This document shows, piece after piece, positions 56,120 to 64,000 of a DNA stretch of 64,000 bases. The notes beneath the pieces were generated by a model, which worked only from the letters and a program-made list of their open reading frames with translations, did not search any database and had not been told where the DNA came from. The DNA lies in assembly GCA_020310875.1 (NCBI GenBank), contig CM035437.1:52467027-52531026 (forward strand), in the 5' to 3' direction. Both the position numbers and the translations under genes were made by a program. The stretch's first letter is position 1, and every line of letters starts with the position of its first letter. The stretch is from Ceratopteris richardii. Lineage: Eukaryota; Streptophyta; Polypodiopsida; Polypodiales; Pteridaceae.

Positions 56120-57700
56120 GGCAGGAAGCATGTACAAACAAAAAGATCAAGGGATATTGGCTTGTTGTGTGGAAGAGGACGAGTACGCAAAGTGGTTGCA
56201 ATCAGCACATGTAGGTGCATTAGAGAAACACCATTCGAGGCAAAGGACTTTACAAACACTAAGGAGATTCGGAGTGCATTGGCCTACTATGGAAGCTGAT
56301 GTACATAAGATGTGTAAAGAATGCCCGATCTGTTGCACTAAGCCACCCGTGGAGCATGCCATTGTTTATCAAGTATCCATAGTGCCAGATTGGAGTGAAC
56401 CACTAGTAGCCTTCTTGAGGACGAAAACATTCCCACAAGATATGACATTGGCCAGACAAAGAAGTCTAGAACAAGAAGCCCTAGATTACTCACTCATTGG
56501 TGATAATCTATACAAGCGTGGTAAAGATGGTTACCTCAGACTCTGTGTCCATGAGAGTGAATATTTAAAGATCTTGGAAACGGCTCACCAGGGTGTAGCA
56601 GGAGGACATTTTGGACCAGATCGGGTGATTAGAGCAATCCTATTTGCAGGGTTGTGGTGGCCTACCCTTCACATGGACGCACATACCTATGTGAAACGGT
56701 GTGATGTCTGTCAGCGAACTAAGTATCCTATACGCAATGATGAGATCCCTTTGAAACCAATGATGGGTGGACGTGCATTCTCTAAGTGGGGAATAGACTT
56801 TGTTGGCCCTATTAATCCCCCAGCTAAGGGTTCCCATGCTGAATATATCATTGTGGCCACAGACTATCTAACGAAGTGGGTAGAAGTGAAAGCTACCACG
56901 AAGAACGATGCTCAAACAACGGCTAAGTTCTTATTTGAGAATGTGTTCACAAGATACGGGCTACCTATAGAGCTAGTCAGTGATAGAGGGACTCACTTCT
57001 TGAATGAAGTTATCGAAAATCTTCTCCAAGAGTTCTTGGTTTTACACAAGAAGTCTGCCCCCTACCATCCACAAGCAAATGGGCAAGCAGAAAGCACAAA
57101 TAAGATTCTATGCAATGTGTTGACTAAATTGGTGAATAATAAACGCTCTGATTGGGACAAACAGCTACACCATGCTGTTTGGGCATATCGAGTTGCCTAT
57201 AAAATGGTACTCCAAGCCACACCCTTTCAGATGGTATTTGGCCAAAATTCGGTGCTACCTTTGGACTTCTTGATTCCTACATTGAGAGTAGCACAGGAGC
57301 ATGAGTGGACGGGTCATGAGCTCTCCTCTAGGATTGTTGACCTTGAGCGATTAGGAGAAACAAAACTGAGGGCTGTCGCAGGAATATATGCAGATAATAA
57401 ACGATAGAAGGCATACTTTGATGCCCATGTTAAGGATAAAGGATTGAAGGCCGGAGATTTAGTTTTGGTTTATACCCTGAAACAACATGCGAGAAAGCTA
57501 GAAAAACGTGGTTATGGACCTATGATCATCAATAGGATTTCAACTAGTGGAGCAGTACAACTAGCCACTTTGGAAGGCGATATTCTCCCCAATTACATAA
57601 GCGGATGCAGAGTCAAGTTATATCAAGGACCCCTGACTGAAGAGATGCTAAATAGACTCAACACTGCCAAGAAACGTAAGGAAGAAGAACAATGAATTCG
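56120..57700 (+). pseudogene. Integrase with two HHCC modules, copy D
   Basis: Extra HHCC module with first His 56208, second His 56229, Cys 56322 and Cys 56331. Regular module with His 56586, His 56607, Cys 56700 and Cys 56709. Both are H-x6-H-x30-C-x2-C and 126 residues apart, exactly as in copy A. The core shows WGIDFVGP near 56790, LVSDRGTHF near 56975 and ANGQAEST near 57075, and the GPY/F-like part lies near 57505. It is broken. Confidence 0.93.
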
Positions 57701-57799
57701 AGAAGAAGCTCAGGCAGAAGCGTTGGAACGCATCCGAAGAATGAAGTTGAGAAGACAGGGTAGAGATCTGCATAGGACAGATGACTACGTGCACCCAGA

Positions 57800-58200
57800 A
57801 TATCATATGGCTATGTGTGAAGTTTTAGGTAGTAGCTCTCATAGAATAATTGACCGACATCCTTTTGTGACCTTAGGGTTAGGACAAGGAACGAGTGCAA
57901 GGACTGTAAGAGCCTTGATTGACTCAGGTGCAGCCACTAGTGCTGTTAAACTCTCTTACTGTCGAGAGCTGAACTTAAATGTCAATCCTATGGAAGCATA
58001 CCTCATAGGGTTGGGAGGCGTGGAAACCCCTTGCATGGGCGAGGTGGAACTTCCCCTCTACATTCAAGACATTTTACTGACAGTTAACGTACTAGTGTGT
58101 CAAGATGAGGATCTCACTGAACCTCTTGTCTTGGGTCAAGACTAGATCTACGATCATGCAGTCAACCTAAACCTAAGAAGTGGACTTCTTTAGGTATGGG
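57800..58200 (+). pseudogene. Second retropepsin-like domain, copy D
   Basis: ALIDSGAAT near 57915, GLGGVETPCMGEVELPLYI near 58010 and LVLGQD near 58120. It sits between integrase and the W-x-P-K tail as in copies A and B. It is broken. Confidence 0.8.
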
Positions 58201-58324
58201 TGAATAGAGTCGAATTACAGTTGAGTTAGACAATGGAGCACTCAAGGAACTAGGGAAGGCACACACTCCTGGACCTTCCAGGAGTACACATGAAGATGAC
58301 CATGCTATTCTTGTCCAAAACTAT

Positions 58325-58990
58325 GTGATGCAGAGGGATGATTATCGCAACACAGAAGCCAAGGATGCAATGGAACTCCCTTCTTTTCCAAAGGCCATCG
58401 GGATGCAGCAATCAAAGACAGATAAAAGGCAGAAGAAGCAGACGACTTATGCTCGAAGCCAAAAGAAAGTACGAAGCAAGGTGTCCCAGCCACCAAAACA
58501 AATGTGGGTGCGGAAAGGCGAGCGTCCTATTGCGGTCAAGCCACAACAACTAGCTCAACTTCCTATTAGTGATCAACAACCTGATACTAATAAGAAGACT
58601 TCTAGAAATTCTTCTGTGAAAGTGAAATCTATCTGGGTACCCAAGAAGTCGATGAAGGCTGGCCCACAATCAAGACAAATTTGGGTGCCTAAGGCTTGCT
58701 TGCGGGCTCAACTAGTCACACACAAATTGCACCATGTACAACAGGGTTCACTCACTCAAAGAGCCGATGCCCACTCTCATTCAATAGACACAAACACACA
58801 TTTACACATGAACACGAGCAAAATCACTTGTAAATGGGTTCCTAAAAAGCCTCATTTCCAAGTAGACACTCTTATACAACCCTCCAGAGTTTCCACAAAA
58901 TCAAAACCAAAACCCATTCACTATGTTTGGCAGCCCAAAGCTTGTAATAAACCCCCCGATCCCATTTGTACATTCATCTCCACCTACTAA
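58325..58990 (+). pseudogene. Basic pol tail with four W-x-P-K motifs, copy D
   Basis: Trp codons at 58634, 58682, 58835 and 58928 (WVPK, WVPK, WVPK, WQPK). The distances 48, 153 and 93 bp equal those in copy A, although the residues between motifs have diverged. The tail is Lys/Arg/Gln-rich and ends shortly after NKPPDPIC. No recognised domain. Confidence 0.78.
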
Positions 58991-59189
58991 CTGCATCATT
59001 CTCACACTCCATCTTTTCACTTAGCTCATAGGACTAACAACACACACACTCATCGAGCACTCACTGATCGACTAACTCATCATTCACCTCATGTTAATGT
59101 TGTACTGGGGACAAAATTGTTCTACCTTGTCCTTTACAATGTTAACGCATGCTTCTATATTCTCACAGAACTAGCAAGCAAGCTGTAAC
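58991..59189 (+). promoter_or_regulatory. Pol-aORF spacer with putative splice acceptor, copy D
   Basis: Non-coding spacer of about 200 bp with recognisable similarity to copies A and B. Near its end is TATATTCTCACAG with AG at 59167-59168, 21 bp before the aORF ATG at 59190, the same distance as in copies A and B. Confidence 0.6.
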
Positions 59190-62100
59190 ATGGCAGAAAC
59201 CGGAGGCACCAGCTCCCAGGCAGGCTCTAGCGCCCAGATTGTGGACATTGAAACCCTCCTTCTGGAACCACAACTCACTGAGAGACCTCAAGAACTTAGA
59301 GCTGTGCATGTGCTTCCTATTCAGGACCCGCCTCAGGGGCACACTTCTCAAGTGGGGAAACATGCACATTGGTTCAGTGATGTCGCAGGGCCTTTGGGAG
59401 ACGACACCTACTTTTGGGAGGCAGAACTCAAGTTTAATGGCAAATGGGGACGATATCATTTCTTTACCCGCGAATTTGAGCAGTATCAGAATGTAGAAGT
59501 AATGCGATCAGTATGGACCAAAGCGGGCTTGGATGGCTATTTCAGGGCACATTTACCTAAGCCAGATTTCCTATGCTGCTCCTATTTTATAAGTACCATC
59601 ACCACCAGCAGGGCCAAGGGAGGCGATAGTAATTTTGTGCTACCATCACTGATGCCAGGCCACGAACTCAAAAGATTCAAACTGACCCTCAACCTAGTAT
59701 GAGAAGCATTGAAGATGCAAGGTATGCATATTCCCACTGAGAAAGAAACAATGATTCCAGGCAGGATGAAGCACAAGGATCTCAACAAATTGAAGGACAT
59801 GGTAGCAATGACACCAACCATCATTCTCCACCTACGAACGATCATGCAGCACTTCGCTTTCCCCACCCAAGAACGCTTCACAATGCCACCTAAAAAGATA
59901 TGGTTCAGCTTGTACTTGGTAGAGACAGAGAATCTCACCGTCAATCTGCCACACTGGATCATCGATCAAATCCATCTAGCCCATCAACGATGGAATAAGA
60001 AACAGAAGAATGTGCTTCATGAGTGATGTGCTTTGACAAAAATAATTTACAGGTGCTTAGCGTATGAGGTGCCCATTCAAAGAGCACTAGTATGGTCCAA
60101 GGCCCAAGAATTCCAAAGACGGCTGTCAACGGTGGGTCCTCCATCGAAGAAAATGAGAGGGGGAGTTCAATTACCATGTGCCCAAGCAAGGGGAGCCACC
60201 ACCACACCAGAGGTGACCCCTCCACAAACACGATGTGTCCGAACATTTACCATTCGCCTACCCAGACCAAGTGCAGAAGGACCCAATCTGGTGTTCCCTC
60301 CGATCCCATCGGACTTGGAGTTCCCACAAGGTTACACCCTAGCTGATTTGACAGATGAAGAAATTGCCCGCATGATCAATGAGTCTAACCTGGAGACAGA
60401 AGCAGAGCAGACCCAAGGACCACAACCCACTACTACAACTTCAGCCTTGACCCAACCGGAAGTACTAGAAGTAGAAGAGGATGATGAAGAGACAGAAGAA
60501 GAAGAAGCAAACGAGGAGTATGATCAAGAATATGATGAACTTTCAGAACTAGCAAGTGCCCCAGCATACTCGGCCCAAATAAAAAGAATGTATGAAACCA
60601 TGAAGCGAGTCCAAGAACAACACAAACTATCGCTCGAGACAGGAAAGATGCTCATGAGCCAAATGTTAGCCGAGGAAGGTGTGGATGAAATGTTTATTGA
60701 ATCAATGAACCTGCACGCAGATGCGGTAGGCTTAGATGAAGCCGTACATGCAGCCATGTCTTATATTCATTGCTTTGAGAAACGAGTGCCTACCCGCCCC
60801 ATGTGATCCGGTAAGCAAATCGACATCAATGTATCAGAACCAGGAGATAACACACAAACAGAAGAACATCAGGTGGAACCACTCTCACCACACACCTCAC
60901 CTCTCACTACACATTTCACCTCACCACATGACACTACCACCCCCACTTCCACCATCGCCACATTTGTCATGGGAATTCCTCTCTCTCCAGGCATCCAATT
61001 CGGAGGAGTTACCATGCCCACTTTCACAACACTCTTCACGAACATCACATCCACCCCACCCATTGTCCCCATATACACGGTCACACACACAGTTGACACC
61101 ATGGAAACATCACCAGCCACAGCACCGCTCCCTCCCCCCACGCAGCCTCAATCTCTCATACCCCCTCCATCCACCTCACCACTTGTTTCAACCTCATTCA
61201 CAACTCCCTTTCCCTTTCCCATTCCCCCTGCATCTTCCCCTTTCCCTGCATTCTTTAATGTAAATAATATGTTTTCAACATTACACCAGTGTGTGTATCA
61301 ACTTCAGAGTGAGTATCAGGCTCTAGAAGACCGTCATCGTCAACTGACTTCGAATCACCAACAACTACAGAGACGGCTTATAACTATAGAAGATGAAAAT
61401 GCTGACCTCAATCAACGCTATACCACACTCGAGCAGGCCCATCAAACCCTCCTGGAGGCACCCCAACCATCACAAGTGCCAGGTGTCAAACAACTCGAAG
61501 CTTTATTTTGAAGACTACCAAACAGATAATCTAAGAGTCCGGCGTAATTTGACTCTACTCAGAAAACACATGGCTACCGCCCTTGAAGAAAACAAGCATC
61601 TGTAGAAGCAAAACGAAGAAAACCTGGAAGCTGCAATGGAAGGCTCTCCCCATGAGATCGACCCAGAACAATTCAAAGCAGTCCCCTCAGAGACAATGAA
61701 GACAATCCTGGAAAGCTACGCTGATCTGTTGGAAGCACATGATGATTTAGAAAAGGAACGAGACGCACTGCGCCACCAGATCAGGGAACAGGAGGAACAA
61801 CCCAAGGTCATAGAGACAACCTCGACTTCAGAGGAGGTAAAGACATTAATAGAGTAGGTGGCAGAATTGCAGAAGAAGTTACTGGAATATGAAAGACAGC
61901 CCTCTCCAGTTATAGAACCAGAGCCAGATGAATTGGTACCCATCGAGGTGGATGAGTCGTATGAGGAACCATATGTTCCTATGCCAATGCCAGGAGGTCA
62001 GCAAACCTGGGAAGGAATGGACACCCTGGAAGTCGAAGCACCCGAATGGCTTCAGACACTCAAAAAGACAGCTAAAACCCATGAAGATCGAGTGGCAGTC

Positions 62101-63092
62101 CAAATCCAATCAATGGCTAAATTGGAAGACACTATCATAAAGTCAGAATATTTCCGCAGTATGTCTCATCACAGATGGATAGGCACCAACGATGATCAGT
62201 ATGTGCCATATTATGTACTCTTGGCAGATTATAACGCAGAGATTAAACAATGATGTGGCAAGGCTCCAACCTTTGCCACACAATTCGACCCTGACGATAT
62301 CCTGGAGAGTGCTAAAAAAGGATCCATTCATCAACCCACCTAGCGGATACGACTTTTAGAAACTTACCCTGAAATGGTTCGTACCTAGAATAACATGCCG
62401 TTGTTTATCAAATACAACCCTTGTTATGTTCCAATCCTCCGAAGATGCACGTGGCCCGAGTTTACCATTGTTGTAAAGAACGTCAAAGGCTGTGCAAAGT
62501 GGTTAAATTATGTCTATCTAGCACCTCCACAAGGACCTCCCACAGTTGCTTATATGATTTCTACAATCCGTCACTGGAGCCTTTGACTACGGAACACACC
62601 TGATGTGATGGCACAAATGTGCATGAAAATCTTTGAATTAATTTTGATCACATTCAGGACATTCAAGAACGTCAAGGACCTCCACTTCTCAGGAGTTGGC
62701 TTCACTGCAGGCAACCAAGATTTGGTATATGACATAAGCACTACCCCCTCAATAAAGGTAGTATATGCTTGGCACGCAAGAATAAAATACCTCCCTGCAT
62801 GCTTCAAGCAGACCTTTGAGGAGATGTTCATCACAGGGTTCTGGGAATATCACTCAGAAATATTTGTACCCAAGCCCTCACATCTCCTCCAACTATTCAC
62901 TATGGAGAGGACCATTCACTCATATCAATTGCGGGTGCCCCATCCAGACGTCCCAGGTCCAGTGGATTGGGATGCATTGTTAACAAACCTAGCACGGGGG
63001 CTGCGATTAGAAGAACACCACCTTGCTTCCGATGTGGTTCAATATTATGTCCAACGCTCGGCTAGGCAAGGGTCTGTCAGAGACGACAGACG
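59190..63092 (+). pseudogene. aORF, copy D (second subfamily)
   Basis: ATG 59190 (MAETGGTSSQAG). N-terminal region with HAHWFSDVAGPLGDDTYFWE (near 59365), PKPDFLCCSYF (near 59560), MQHFAFPTQERFTMPPKKIW (near 59845) and IIYRCLAYEVPIQRALVW (near 60040). Then an acidic linker (near 60470), a helical segment (60560-60760), a Pro/Thr-rich stretch (60870-61250), a coiled coil (about 61290-61620 and 61700-61800) and the C-terminal domain with YAWHARIKYLPACFKQTFEE (near 62765) and FWEYHSEIFVPKPSHLL. By eye under half of the residues match copies A/B in the N-terminal region. It is broken. Function unknown. Confidence 0.87.
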
Positions 63093-63108
63093 CGAGAGAG
63101 GGGGGGGG
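63093..63108 (+). other. Polypurine tract, copy D
   Basis: GAGAGAGGGGGGGG, ending just before the TG of the 3' LTR at 63109. Confidence 0.88.
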
Positions 63109-63741
63109 TGTTGGCAGCAGTCAAGGCACCGAAGGACTCACAAGACAAGGAAGCCAAAGAAGGGAGCCAGAGCGAAGAGAAGGCACAAGAACACTAAGTA
63201 GTCACCGAAGATCTAGCAAGTAGGCCATTCAAATTTTTCCAAAAGAACATCTTCATAACAGTGATTCTCATCACTACAAATCATTTACATACCATTTTAC
63301 CTCTTTGTAACTCCATTTTGTGCAAGCCGAGGAGTCCTCGAGCTTGAGGAGTATTAGAAGTAGCATTGTACCAATTTTCATAATTTTTAGACTTTGTTTG
63401 AGCCCCCAAATAGGCCCTAGAACCTAATTTTTAACTAGGCCAGACACTAGGTCTAGACAGGGCCAAAAGCTAGTGAAAAACTATAAATAGAGCTAGAGAG
63501 CTCATTTTTGAGGTTAGCTTGTAGTAGATTTGAACTTGTATGAGCATTTTGGAAGTAATCTAAAAGAACTCCATTGTCTTTCTCTTTGTCTTGCCGTGTG
63601 TGTGCGCATGTGTGTATGTGTGTGCATGTTGGTGTGCTTCTCACTCATGCACTTGTGCCTTCACTTGCTCGAGGTCATCATACCATCCTCACGTCTTCTC
63701 GGATTGACATTAAAGGAGGTGCTACTCATCATTGAACTACA
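63109..63741 (+). repeat. 3' LTR of copy D (633 bp)
   Basis: TGTTGGCAGCAG...GAACTACA. About 20 differences from the 5' LTR by eye, some in the GT run. It is followed by TSD CCTTC at 63742-63746. Confidence 0.95.
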
Positions 63742-63746
63742 CCTTC

Positions 63747-64000
63747 TATGCTTTAGAAGAATAGTATCTACTATTGGTTGAATATAAAACTAAAAAATAA
63801 GGAGATTCTAAGCACGAAGTGATTTTATCTATGCAAGTAGTCATTGAGAGTGAGAAGAAGAAAAGAAAGAAAAAGCGCCCCACATACAAGAAGAGGAGGA
63901 ATCCTTATTTGAAATGCCATGCAAATTCAAGAAATATGAAATAGAAGACAAAACAATCATAGTGAGAATGCCTAAACAAGAAGCTTTGATGGATAAGCCT
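63747..64000 (+). mobile_element. Gypsy copy E, right part (continues beyond window)
   Basis: It directly continues the sequence interrupted at 47265. The Glu-rich linker block EEESLFEMPCKFKKYEIED, corresponding to EEESLFEVPENFKKYEID of the other copies, is readable at about 63880-63950 and leads towards RT beyond the window edge. It is decayed. Confidence 0.82.

Larger units (their letters stand above)
47266..63741 (+). mobile_element. Gypsy copy D, both LTRs present
   Basis: Plus-strand Ty3/gypsy element of 16.5 kb, without nested insertion: LTR, tRNA-Asp PBS, leader with array, gag, protease, RT, RNase H, doubled-HHCC integrase, second retropepsin-like domain, W-x-P-K tail, splice acceptor, aORF, polypurine tract and LTR. 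It is flanked by TSD CCTTC. LTRs differ by about 3% by eye, so it is older than copy B. It is broken, with roughly a dozen or more interruptions. Gag and pol are close to copies A/B, but its aORF and LTR form a different subfamily. Confidence 0.97.

Overview
The window is nuclear DNA of a land plant, almost certainly from a large, repeat-rich genome. All recognisable coding sequence belongs to plant Ty3/gypsy and Ty1/copia LTR retrotransposons. The evidence is primer-binding sites complementary to plant tRNA-Asp and initiator tRNA-Met, the RT/RNase H/integrase motifs, LTRs with TG...CA ends and 5-bp target-site duplications. I see no host gene, tRNA, rRNA or CRISPR array. The style of the gypsy RT suggests a non-flowering lineage, but that is only an impression and I cannot name a species.

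Layout. 1-2250: no recognisable gene. 2250-3300: 3' remnant of an unrelated LTR element (F). 3446-13726 (+): copy A of a very large gypsy family, 5' part absent, ending in a 612-bp LTR. 13727-15862 (-): fragment of a copia element with one LTR. 15863-19903 (+) and 42530 to about 47000 (+): the two halves of an older gypsy copy C, split by copy B. 19904-42529 (-): copy B, with both LTRs and TSD CAGAT. Inside B at 28253-34711 (+) sits a young, whole-looking copia element G with TSD TTAAC. About 47045-47265 and 63747-64000 (+): the two visible parts of a decayed gypsy copy E, split by copy D. 47266-63741 (+): copy D, with both LTRs and TSD CCTTC. LTR pairs read by eye give an age order of G (about 2 differences per 1024 bp), then B (about 1%), then D (about 3%), with C and E older; this agrees with the nesting.

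The gypsy family (A-E) is the most interesting content. Its parts in order are: LTR; tRNA-Asp PBS; a 1.2-1.8 kb leader carrying an array of a CpG-rich near-palindrome; gag with Cx2Cx3Hx4C knuckles; a first retropepsin; RT; RNase H; an integrase preceded by a second, identically spaced HHCC zinc module; a second retropepsin-like domain; a tail with four evenly placed W-x-P-K motifs; a conserved putative splice acceptor; and an additional ORF (aORF) of roughly 1,250 residues with a globular N-terminal region, Pro/Thr-rich linkers, a long coiled coil and a conserved C-terminal domain. Pol is nearly the same in copies A, B and D. The aORF and LTRs fall into deeply split subfamilies, which points to module exchange or fast evolution at the 3' end. 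All gypsy copies are broken; G looks whole.
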